This document shows positions 1 through 7,356 of a stretch of DNA of 21,099 nucleotides, piece after piece. Numbering within the stretch: position 1 is the first letter of the stretch; each line of letters opens with the position of its first letter. The position numbers and the translations under genes are program-made. Origin of the DNA: Muribaculaceae bacterium (GTDB lineage: Bacteria; Bacteroidota; Bacteroidia; Bacteroidales; Muribaculaceae); the NCBI GenBank assembly GCA_020026215.1, contig JAHHQT010000025.1, positions 1-21,099 of the forward strand, in the 5' to 3' direction. The notes below the pieces were generated by a model that saw nothing but the letters and a program-made list of their open reading frames with translations, had not been told where the DNA came from and searched no databases.

Positions 1-1742
1 GTATGGGAATGTCTGAAACCGATGCAAGATTGGCATTTGAGCGACATTCTACATCCAAGATTCGTGATGCAAAGGATTTATTTTCACTACACACCATGGG
101 ATTTAGAGGTGAGGCTTTGGCTTCAATCGCCGCTATTTCTCAAGTGGAACTGCGCACTATGAAGCGCGGTGCAGAAATGGGAACAAAAATATGCATTAGC
201 GCGTCTGAATTTGAATCTCAAGAAGCAGACTTCTGCCCTGAAGGTTGTAATTTTATGATCAAGAACATTTTCTTCAATGTTCCGGCAAGAAGAAAGTTCT
301 TAAAAAGTCCACAAGTTGAATTAAGCAATATTGTACGCGAATTTGAGAAATTAGCTTTGGTGAACCACACCACAGAATTTCTACTTGTGAACAACGATAA
401 TACACTGCACCAATTAATGGCAGGTGATTCATTCAAACAACGTATCACTTCCCTATTCTCACGTTCAATGGACCAACAATTGATTCCCATTGAAACTGAG
501 ACTTCATTGATAAAAATCAACGGATACGTATGTCGTCCTGAGAATGCACGCAAACGAAATGCACTTCAATATTTCTTTGTTAACGGTCGCTACATGCGCC
601 ATCCTTATTTTCACAAGGCAGTACTTTCCTGTTATGACCAATTGATTCCATCCGATACACAGCCCAATTATTTCTTGAATTTTGAGGTAGCACCAGATTC
701 TATTGATGTCAACATTCATCCCACAAAGGCGGAAATCAAGTTTGAGAACGAACAACTTATTTGGCAAATTATATTTGCTGCTGTTAAGGAAGCTTTGGGT
801 AAATTCAGTGCTGTTCCTTCTATTGATTTCGATACAGAAGGATTGATTGAGTTCCCTACTGAAATGGGAACAGAGAATGACAATCTGACCATTCCGACAA
901 CCAATATAGATCCGACTTATAATCCGTTCAACGAAAGAAGAACGACTACTCCACCATCAACACATCGAGTAGTAGAAAGATCAGCTTTCAATAGTGATGA
1001 CAATTTCATGAAACAACGTACAGATGACAATTTAAATAATTGGGATACGCTGTTTAAGAACTTTGAACAAAAACGACAAGACAGTATTGAAGAAATTCGA
1101 CCTGATGACAATATAGCCGTTGAAGGTTCTAAATTTAATTTCAAAGAAACTGAAGATACTAAAGATGAACTTCCACAAGTTGGAAATACTTATTCTCAAA
1201 TCAACAACAAGTATATTCTAACCTTCGACAAGTCTGGCATCATTTTGATAGACCAACATCGTGCCCACATTCGTGTTTTGTACGAGAAGTTGATTGAATC
1301 AAAAAAAGGACAAATAGTAGAATCTCAAAAAGTTATGTTTCCTGAAGTGATGAATCTTACCTCTTCACAAACTTTGATTCTTGAGGAATTACAAGAAGAA
1401 ATGGAATCGTTAGGTTTTGAAATTTCCTTCTTGGGAGATAACTCCTGGGCGATCAATGCGGTTCCACTATGCCTAAAAGAATTGGATATTAAGGACTTCT
1501 TAAATGAATTAATTGACTCTGTCAATAATGGAGGCAACAGTTTGTCAGACAAACTGACTGAAATTATAGCCACCACATCCGCAGAATCAGCTGCCATCAG
1601 GTATGGTAAATATCTGAATGAAGATGAAATGAAAGCATTGGTTGCAGACCTATACAAGACCAAATCACCGAAATACACACCAAATGGTAAAGTTGTCATA
1701 AAAGTGTTATCCCTTGATGAAATAAACAAAATGTTTTATTAA
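1..1742 (+). CDS. mutL: DNA mismatch repair protein MutL (5' end missing)
   Basis: MutL is the GHKL-ATPase matchmaker that couples MutS mismatch recognition to strand removal. The frame is already open at the window edge. The first two bases complete a Gly codon, so the visible protein begins inside ATP-binding motif II (GMGMS) and the upstream motif with the catalytic Glu is missing. GFRGEAL (visible residues 33-39) is motif III. The transducer domain follows (about 120-270, with VNGRYMRHP and VNIHPTK), then a charged linker (about 280-385) and a C-terminal dimerisation domain (about 390-579). In that domain the endonuclease motif reads DQHRAHIRVLYE (417-428), where the family motif is DQHAxxExxxxE. 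The CPHGRP motif is replaced by TPNGKV (559-564), and no ACR-type Cys is present. This suggests a protein without intrinsic nicking activity. It is the first gene of a co-directional run; its promoter lies outside the window. Identity is very secure. Confidence 0.97.
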   Translation, partial: MGMSETDARLAFERHSTSKIRDAKDLFSLHTMGFRGEALASIAAISQVELRTMKRGAEMGTKICISASEFESQEADFCPEGCNFMIKNIFFNVPARRKFLKSPQVELSNIVREFEKLALVNHTTEFLLVNNDNTLHQLMAGDSFKQRITSLFSRSMDQQLIPIETETSLIKINGYVCRPENARKRNALQYFFVNGRYMRHPYFHKAVLSCYDQLIPSDTQPNYFLNFEVAPDSIDVNIHPTKAEIKFENEQLIWQIIFAAVKEALGKFSAVPSIDFDTEGLIEFPTEMGTENDNLTIPTTNIDPTYNPFNERRTTTPPSTHRVVERSAFNSDDNFMKQRTDDNLNNWDTLFKNFEQKRQDSIEEIRPDDNIAVEGSKFNFKETEDTKDELPQVGNTYSQINNKYILTFDKSGIILIDQHRAHIRVLYEKLIESKKGQIVESQKVMFPEVMNLTSSQTLILEELQEEMESLGFEISFLGDNSWAINAVPLCLKELDIKDFLNELIDSVNNGGNSLSDKLTEIIATTSAESAAIRYGKYLNEDEMKALVADLYKTKSPKYTPNGKVVIKVLSLDEINKMFY

Positions 1743-1786
1743 TTTAGTGGACTCCTATAAATAAACGAATTAAAAACACTCAGATC

Positions 1787-3220
1787 ATGAAGATAAAATT
1801 TATAAAAATATTGTCGCTAATTTTTATAGCTTCATTATCATTTCAAGCAGATGCAATATCTTTGAACCAAGCAAAAAAACTATACCTTAAGGGTGAATAT
1901 GAGAAAGCAATGCCAGTGTTTAAACGTGAAATAAAACGCAATCCTCGCAGTGCGAATCTAAACCAATGGTTAGGTGTCTGCCTTTACGAAACAGGACAAA
2001 TTGAAGAATCTGTAAAATATTTGGAATATGCACATACCAAAAACATTGCAGAATCAGCCAGATATTTGTCACAAATCGCATTCAGCAAATTAGATTACAA
2101 ACAAGCCATAGAGCTATATGAACAATATACAGAGCAGTTGAATAAGAGTAACAAGGAAGCACCAAATAATCCGAGTCCATCAAAGATGAAGCATTCAAAA
2201 GCAATGTCAATGATGAACAATGTCGAGGATATACAAATTATTGACAGTATCAATGTCAATAAAAAAGACTTCTTCAAACAATACAAAATTTCGCTGGAAG
2301 CTGGATCTTTGAACAGTACAGATGTCCTTCCTTATGAGAAACCGGAAGTAGAAACCACAGTCTTTATGCCAGAATCAAATAGTCGCATGCTTTGGGCAAT
2401 GCCTGACTCAACCAATCGCTTGCGATTAATGGAGACCTACAAACTGACTAACAACAAATGGGACAAGTATTCTCAACTCAGCGACATTTTGAATGACAAT
2501 GGCAATGCCAATTATCCATTTATGCTTGCAGACGGTACAACTCTATACTACTCTTGTGATGGCGAAAATTCATTAGGCGGATACGACATTTATATGTCAC
2601 GCAAGAGCCTGGACAACGGCACATTCCTTCAACCTCAGAATATAGGAATGCCTTACAACTCACCGTTTAATGAATATCTTCTAGTGATTGATGAAATGAC
2701 CGAAATTGGCTGGTGGGCCACTGACAGAAACCAAATTCCTGATTCATTGACCATCTACATTTTCATTCCTAATGAAATTCGTAAGAACTATTCACAAGAC
2801 AATGAAAATCTAGGTAATTTAGCAGCTGTCAAGTCTATCAAAGATACTTGGCAAGAAGGCGTAGATTACACTGAATACCTACAAAGAATCAAAGATATTA
2901 ATCGAGAAAATGACGATGTAGATGCAGATTTTCATTTCTTCCTCACCAATGGCATCGAATATAAGACCTACACTCAGTTCAAGAGTGCAGAAGCCAAAAG
3001 TTTGATGAAAAGAAGAGAACAAATGCTCTCAATTCTTGATAAAAACACAAGAGATTTGAAAGGACTTCGCAGTACCTACCATTCTGCGACAGCTAACAAT
3101 CGTCAAAAAGTTTCAGACAAGATTTTGCAACTTGAAAAGACTATTTTAAATGCTCGCAAAGATTTAAAAGCATTGGAAAACAACATCCGTTCCGCAGAAT
3201 TGTCAAAACTGAACAAATAA
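1787..3220 (+). CDS. Exported TPR and PD40/WD40-like beta-propeller repeat protein
   Basis: No precise function is recognised. The 477-residue product starts with a typical signal peptide (Lys-rich start, hydrophobic stretch about 8-19, cleavage probably after ADA near residue 23), so it should be periplasmic or envelope-attached. There is no lipobox Cys. Residues about 25-120 resemble TPR units (KLYLKGEYEKAMPVFKREIK, then LGVCLYETGQIEESVKYLE). Residues about 240-325 contain PD40-like propeller blades: LYYSCDGENSLGGYDIYMS is very close to the usual blade, and a weaker blade ends in GWWATDRN. Residues about 400-477 are Lys/Glu/Leu-rich and probably coiled coil. The order TPR then PD40 recalls gliding/type IX-associated envelope proteins such as PorE, but no OmpA-like peptidoglycan-binding domain follows. 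It lies 44 bases after mutL and 14 before the PHP gene. Confidence 0.75.
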   Translation: MKIKFIKILSLIFIASLSFQADAISLNQAKKLYLKGEYEKAMPVFKREIKRNPRSANLNQWLGVCLYETGQIEESVKYLEYAHTKNIAESARYLSQIAFSKLDYKQAIELYEQYTEQLNKSNKEAPNNPSPSKMKHSKAMSMMNNVEDIQIIDSINVNKKDFFKQYKISLEAGSLNSTDVLPYEKPEVETTVFMPESNSRMLWAMPDSTNRLRLMETYKLTNNKWDKYSQLSDILNDNGNANYPFMLADGTTLYYSCDGENSLGGYDIYMSRKSLDNGTFLQPQNIGMPYNSPFNEYLLVIDEMTEIGWWATDRNQIPDSLTIYIFIPNEIRKNYSQDNENLGNLAAVKSIKDTWQEGVDYTEYLQRIKDINRENDDVDADFHFFLTNGIEYKTYTQFKSAEAKSLMKRREQMLSILDKNTRDLKGLRSTYHSATANNRQKVSDKILQLEKTILNARKDLKALENNIRSAELSKLNK

Positions 3221-3234
3221 CAACTAAACTGATA

Positions 3235-4041
3235 ATGATAGATTTTAAAGAAATCACAAAACAATCAAGTTTATATAATTTTCACTCACACACTCAATAC
3301 TGCGACGGCCACGCTAATATGCGCGATTTTGCACTAGCAGCCATTGAGCAACACTTTACTCATTACGGATATTCTCCCCATGCCCCTATTCCTGTGGACT
3401 CACCATGCAATATGGCAACAGAAGATGTGGACAAATACATTGCAGAATTCAAGGCATTAAAAGAAGAATTCAAGGATAAAATTCAATTATTCTTTTCAAT
3501 GGAGATTGATTTTTTAGGTGATTTGTGGGGCGCAACCGATAAATATTTTGACAATCTGAATTTAGATTATAAAATAAGTTCTGTTCATTTTGTCCCATGT
3601 GACAGTATATTTATTGATACTGACGGATGCTTTGACAAATTCAAGGTTAAGATGGGAAAATACTTCAAAAACGACATTCGATATGTTGTTGAAATGTTCT
3701 ATCATCAAACGCTCACAATGATAGAACGTGGAGGATTTGACATTATCGGACATTTTGACAAAATCAGTCAAAACGCTAACTATTTCAAACCAGGTATTGA
3801 GGACGAACATTGGTACAAAATGCTAATCTATGATGTACTTGATGTACTGCGCGCTTCTAACTTGACAATAGAAATTAATACTAAATCTATTGCAGAGCAT
3901 CATCGCTTCTTCCCCAATGAACGATATTTCAAAGAATTGAAGCAATTTAATCTACCTGTTATTTTCAATTCAGATGCACATTGGCCTCACCTAATCAATT
4001 TGGGTAGAGAACAAGCGATGGATATTTATAATAAAATATAG
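3235..4041 (+). CDS. PHP-family phosphoesterase, histidinol-phosphatase-like
   Basis: This 268-residue protein is a PHP-domain metal-dependent phosphoesterase most like the HisK-type histidinol-phosphatases, which remove phosphate from L-histidinol phosphate in histidine synthesis. The family's metal-binding motifs are all present in order: HSH (H17, H19) followed by YCDGH, SPHAP (H49), an acidic SMEIDF (E90), SSVHFVP (H118), IGHFDK (H173, D175) and NSDAH (D247, H249). The length matches HisK enzymes (about 260-280 residues). No other his gene is nearby, and many Bacteroidota carry this activity in a bifunctional HisB, so the substrate could be another small phosphate ester. The ATG at 3235 lies 14 bases after the previous stop, and metA begins 8 bases after this gene, so co-transcription is likely. 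Confidence 0.85.
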   Translation: MIDFKEITKQSSLYNFHSHTQYCDGHANMRDFALAAIEQHFTHYGYSPHAPIPVDSPCNMATEDVDKYIAEFKALKEEFKDKIQLFFSMEIDFLGDLWGATDKYFDNLNLDYKISSVHFVPCDSIFIDTDGCFDKFKVKMGKYFKNDIRYVVEMFYHQTLTMIERGGFDIIGHFDKISQNANYFKPGIEDEHWYKMLIYDVLDVLRASNLTIEINTKSIAEHHRFFPNERYFKELKQFNLPVIFNSDAHWPHLINLGREQAMDIYNKI

Positions 4042-4049
4042 AATCATAT

Positions 4050-4967
4050 ATGCCGGTAAGAGTTCCATCCACACTTCCTGCAGTTGAAGAGCTAAGGAAA
4101 GAAAACATATTTGTCATTGACGAACATCGAGCATCATCACAAGACATACGTCCATTGAGAATTGCAATATTAAACTTGATGCCTTTGAAGTTAATGACAG
4201 AGACGGACTTGTTACGTCTGATCTCTAACACTCCCCTTCAAATTGAGCTTGACTTAGTGTTGCCTGATGGTCACGAGTGGACAAATACCCCCAAAGAGCA
4301 TTTAGAGGAGTTCTACAAATCTTTTGATGAAATCAAGAGCACAAATTACGATGGTTTTATAGTAACTGGAGCTCCTGTCGAAATGGTGAATTTTGAAGAC
4401 GTTGACTATTGGAAACAGTTGGAAACAATCATTGACTGGTCGCGTAAACATGTCACTTCTACCATCTACATTTGTTGGGCAGCATTAGCTGGGCTTTACC
4501 ACAACTATGGCATACAAAAGCATATTCTGGACAAAAAGATTTCAGGCGTGTTCAAACATCATGTATTGGAAAAGAACAATCCTTTGTTCAGAGGGTTTGA
4601 CGATACATTCTACGTTCCTCACAGCCGACATAGCGAAGTAAGGAAGGAAGACATTCTCAAAGTTCCTGAATTGAAGATTATTTCTGAAAGTGACGAAAGT
4701 GGAGTATATATCATCATGGCTCGAAACGGTAGAGAAATCTACATAACTGGGCACTCAGAATATTCACCTTATACTTTAGATTATGAGTACCGCCGTGATT
4801 TGAAACGCGGTATGAATCCTCATATCCCAGATAACTACTATATTGACAACAATCCAGAATTAGGACCGATTGTCAAATGGAGAAGTCATGCCAATCTTTT
4901 GTTCTCAAATTGGCTGAACTATTTTGTTTATCAAGAGACACCATACGATATTAAAGACATCAAATAA
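4050..4967 (+). CDS. metA: Homoserine O-acyltransferase MetA (predicted acetyl-CoA type)
   Basis: MetA activates homoserine by O-acylation, the first committed step of methionine synthesis. The 305-residue protein is collinear with characterised MetA enzymes: catalytic Cys142 sits in YICWAALAGLYH, and His235 and Glu237 in TGHSEYS complete the active site. The residue that controls acyl-donor choice, position 111, is Glu (TGAPVEMVNF). From published structure-function work on this family, Glu111 goes with acetyl-CoA and Gly111 with succinyl-CoA. The product is therefore predicted to be O-acetylhomoserine, although such genes are usually annotated as succinyltransferases. The gene sits 8 bases after the PHP gene and 3 bases before the U32 gene. 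There is no room for a leader riboswitch, so methionine control would have to act on the whole operon or on the enzyme. Confidence 0.96.
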   Translation: MPVRVPSTLPAVEELRKENIFVIDEHRASSQDIRPLRIAILNLMPLKLMTETDLLRLISNTPLQIELDLVLPDGHEWTNTPKEHLEEFYKSFDEIKSTNYDGFIVTGAPVEMVNFEDVDYWKQLETIIDWSRKHVTSTIYICWAALAGLYHNYGIQKHILDKKISGVFKHHVLEKNNPLFRGFDDTFYVPHSRHSEVRKEDILKVPELKIISESDESGVYIIMARNGREIYITGHSEYSPYTLDYEYRRDLKRGMNPHIPDNYYIDNNPELGPIVKWRSHANLLFSNWLNYFVYQETPYDIKDIK

Positions 4968-4970
4968 ATA

Positions 4971-6821
4971 ATGGGAAAAGAAAAATCCAATAATATTAGA
5001 AAAATAGAACTACTTGCACCGGCGAAAAATAAGGAAATTGCGATTGAAGCAATCAAGCATGGTGCTGATGCCGTATATATAGGTCCTTCTAAATTTGGAG
5101 CAAGAGCTGCTGCCGGGAATAGTTTGGAAGACTTGGCTGATATTGTTGAATTTGCCCATACTTTTGACGCAAAAGTATATTGCACAGTCAATACCATCCT
5201 TTATGACGAAGAATTAAAGGATGCAGAAAGACTGGTTAAAGATTTATATCGTATTGGTATAGATGCTCTCATTGTACAGGACATGAGCTTGTTGAGATTA
5301 GACTTACCCCCTATTCAACTTCATGCCAGTACACAATGTGATACCAGAGCTGTAGCAAAAGCGAAGTTTCTAGAAGAAGTAGGTTTCTCACAAATCGTAC
5401 TTGCCCGAGAATTAACCAATCAGGAAATTGGTGAGATTTGTGATGCCGTAAACGTACCTATTGAATGTTTCATTCATGGAGCTCTATGTGTCAGCTACAG
5501 TGGCAAATGTAACGCAAGTTATTCATTCAAGAACAGAAGTGCCAATCGTGGTGAATGTGCTCAAATCTGTCGTCTTCCCTATAACCTATATGACTCCAAC
5601 GGCAATGTCGTCATGAAGGACAAACATATTCTTTCATTAAAGGACTTTAACCAAAGTGACAATATTGAGAATCTACTGAATTGTGGCGTTCAGTCATTGA
5701 AGATAGAAGGCCGTTTGAAAGACATTGAATACGTCAAAAACGTCACAGCTTACTACAACAATCTTCTAAATACTATTTGCGAAGACCATCCCAAAAAGTT
5801 CAGAAGAAGTTCTTATGGTAATGTTGACCTACGCTTCACCCCTCAAATAGAAAAAAGTTTCAATCGAGGTTTTACTCATTATTTCTTTGATGTTCGCCGA
5901 CCTCAAATTTCGATGGCATCAATCCATACACCAAAGTCTCAAGGTGAATATATCGGCAAAGTCAAATTTGCTGACCGTAACAATGTATTCATCAATACGA
6001 ATAAACAAATCACTAATGGTGACGGTTTGGTATATTTCAATAATGACTGCATTCTAACAGGTTTTAGAGCTAATAAAGTGGCAGGAAATAAAATCTCTAC
6101 ATTGGATAAGGTTTCCATTCCAAAAGGCACATCGATTTATCGAAATTCAGACAAGGCATTTTCCGACTTATTGTCAAAAGATACAGCAGAACGCAAATTA
6201 GGTATCAACATTGAATTGAACAAAACGCCCAATGGTATTGCTACCAAAATTACTGATGAGAAAGGCAATTCTGCAACGGTCAATACCCATTTAGAACATG
6301 AAAAAGCAAAAGCAGACCAAACGGCAAACAGAGAAAAACAATTTGGGAAATTAGGAAATACGAACTATTATCTGCAATCATTAAATTGTAATGATACTAC
6401 AGATTTGTTCATTCCCAACTCCATTCTTAGTGACATCAAAAGAGAGGCTATTGAGGCTATTAGTCGTGCCAGCAAGATTGCCTATAAATTTGAATATCGC
6501 AAAGAAGAAAACAAAGATGCTCAATTTCCAAAAACAGAATTGGCATTTAACGATAATGTAGCAAACAAAATATCAAAACAATTCTATGAATCTCATGGCG
6601 TAACAACTATTGCTCCCGCAATGGAAGTGGCAGGAGCTAAAGACGATGATATTTTGATGACTACCAGATATTGCATACGTCGTGAATTGGGCTGTTGTCT
6701 TCGTAAGACAAAAAAAGATGTACTTGGAAAGAATCCATATATAGTGTCCGGAAACGTGAAGATGCAAATCCAATTTGATTGTAAGAATTGTCAAATGATA
6801 TTGCGTAAATATAAAGATTAA
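4971..6821 (+). CDS. U32-family protein, RlhA-like (23S rRNA C2501 hydroxylation type)
   Basis: This belongs to the U32 'peptidase' family. Its long members (E. coli RlhA/YdcP) are needed for 5-hydroxycytidine in 23S rRNA, and shorter ones (TrhP/YegQ) act on tRNA. The N-terminal barrel opens with ELLAPAKN and GADAVYIG. The family signature is present at 164-180 (ECFIHGALCVSYSGKC; C166, C173, C180) with further cysteines C196 and C200. A middle segment with PKSQGEYIGKV and GDGLVYF matches the DUF3656-type insert of RlhA. The C-terminus holds C568, C575/C576, C604 and C607 in the spacing expected for iron-sulphur cluster ligands. At 616 residues it is nearer RlhA (about 650) than TrhP (about 450). 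It starts 3 bases after metA ends. The family is certain; the rRNA target is inferred. Confidence 0.9.
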   Translation: MGKEKSNNIRKIELLAPAKNKEIAIEAIKHGADAVYIGPSKFGARAAAGNSLEDLADIVEFAHTFDAKVYCTVNTILYDEELKDAERLVKDLYRIGIDALIVQDMSLLRLDLPPIQLHASTQCDTRAVAKAKFLEEVGFSQIVLARELTNQEIGEICDAVNVPIECFIHGALCVSYSGKCNASYSFKNRSANRGECAQICRLPYNLYDSNGNVVMKDKHILSLKDFNQSDNIENLLNCGVQSLKIEGRLKDIEYVKNVTAYYNNLLNTICEDHPKKFRRSSYGNVDLRFTPQIEKSFNRGFTHYFFDVRRPQISMASIHTPKSQGEYIGKVKFADRNNVFINTNKQITNGDGLVYFNNDCILTGFRANKVAGNKISTLDKVSIPKGTSIYRNSDKAFSDLLSKDTAERKLGINIELNKTPNGIATKITDEKGNSATVNTHLEHEKAKADQTANREKQFGKLGNTNYYLQSLNCNDTTDLFIPNSILSDIKREAIEAISRASKIAYKFEYRKEENKDAQFPKTELAFNDNVANKISKQFYESHGVTTIAPAMEVAGAKDDDILMTTRYCIRRELGCCLRKTKKDVLGKNPYIVSGNVKMQIQFDCKNCQMILRKYKD

Positions 6822-6827
6822 CCAGTC

Positions 6828-7196
6828 ATGGCTAGACACAACATATTTGGTCATAAAGGCGAAGAATTAGCCTTTGAGACCTTACTGAAACAAGGATACA
6901 CCATCCGTGAAAGGAACTGGCGTTTCGGCAAAAATGAAATTGATATTATTGCAGAAAAGGACAACCGAATTATCATTGTTGAAGTCAAGACTCGAAGCAA
7001 TGAAATAGACGATATTTCGAAAGTAATTACACCAAAGAAAGTCTCCCATCTAATTGAGGGTGCACGTGCTTATCTGAGCTATTGTAAACTAGATAAAGAA
7101 TTACAATTTGACATTATCCTACTCACTGGGACAGAGGACAATCTACAAATCGAGCATATTCCCGATGCCATCATGCCTCCGTTGAAAACTTATTAA
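6828..7196 (+). CDS. YraN/UPF0102 family endonuclease-like protein
   Basis: A 122-residue member of UPF0102 (YraN), small proteins with a PD-(D/E)xK-like nuclease fold and no firmly established role. The family signature is complete: GHKGEELA near the N-terminus (8-15), RNWRFGKNEIDIIAE (29-43) and VEVKTRS (51-57). The likely metal-site residues are E37, D39, E52 and K54, all intact, so nothing suggests inactivation. The ATG at 6828 follows the U32 stop by 6 bases, making this the last gene of the operon. A strong hairpin terminator lies about 100 bases downstream. In many bacteria yraN genes sit beside rnhB or DNA-processing genes; here the neighbours are a U32 gene and, convergently, dnaK. 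Confidence 0.93.
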   Translation: MARHNIFGHKGEELAFETLLKQGYTIRERNWRFGKNEIDIIAEKDNRIIIVEVKTRSNEIDDISKVITPKKVSHLIEGARAYLSYCKLDKELQFDIILLTGTEDNLQIEHIPDAIMPPLKTY

Positions 7197-7295
7197 TTAA
7201 TCAAGCAATTTTATGACTCTGATTAAATCCAACTTGCATTAATGTATTTTTGTGCCATCATGCAATGTTCTACACATAAAATTTCAGACCATAAA

Positions 7296-7331
7296 AAAAC
7301 GCTTGTAACTGAAATTAGTTACAAGCGTTTT
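7296..7331. terminator. Bidirectional intrinsic terminator between the yraN-like gene and dnaK
   Basis: A perfect inverted repeat has arms aaacgcttgtaact (7297-7310) and agttacaagcgttt (7317-7330), extended by one more A-T pair, around the loop gaaatt. An A-run precedes it and a T-rich stretch follows, so it can end transcription on both strands. It lies between two convergent genes, as expected for a shared terminator. Confidence 0.9.
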
Positions 7332-7356
7332 ATATTTTAGGTTAATACTTTCCGTA

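Noticed and set aside
7197..7295. Possible small gene or RNA between the yraN-like gene and the terminator
   Set aside because: The stretch is A/T-rich with no open frame of note and no promoter-like element; it reads as a simple 3' spacer.
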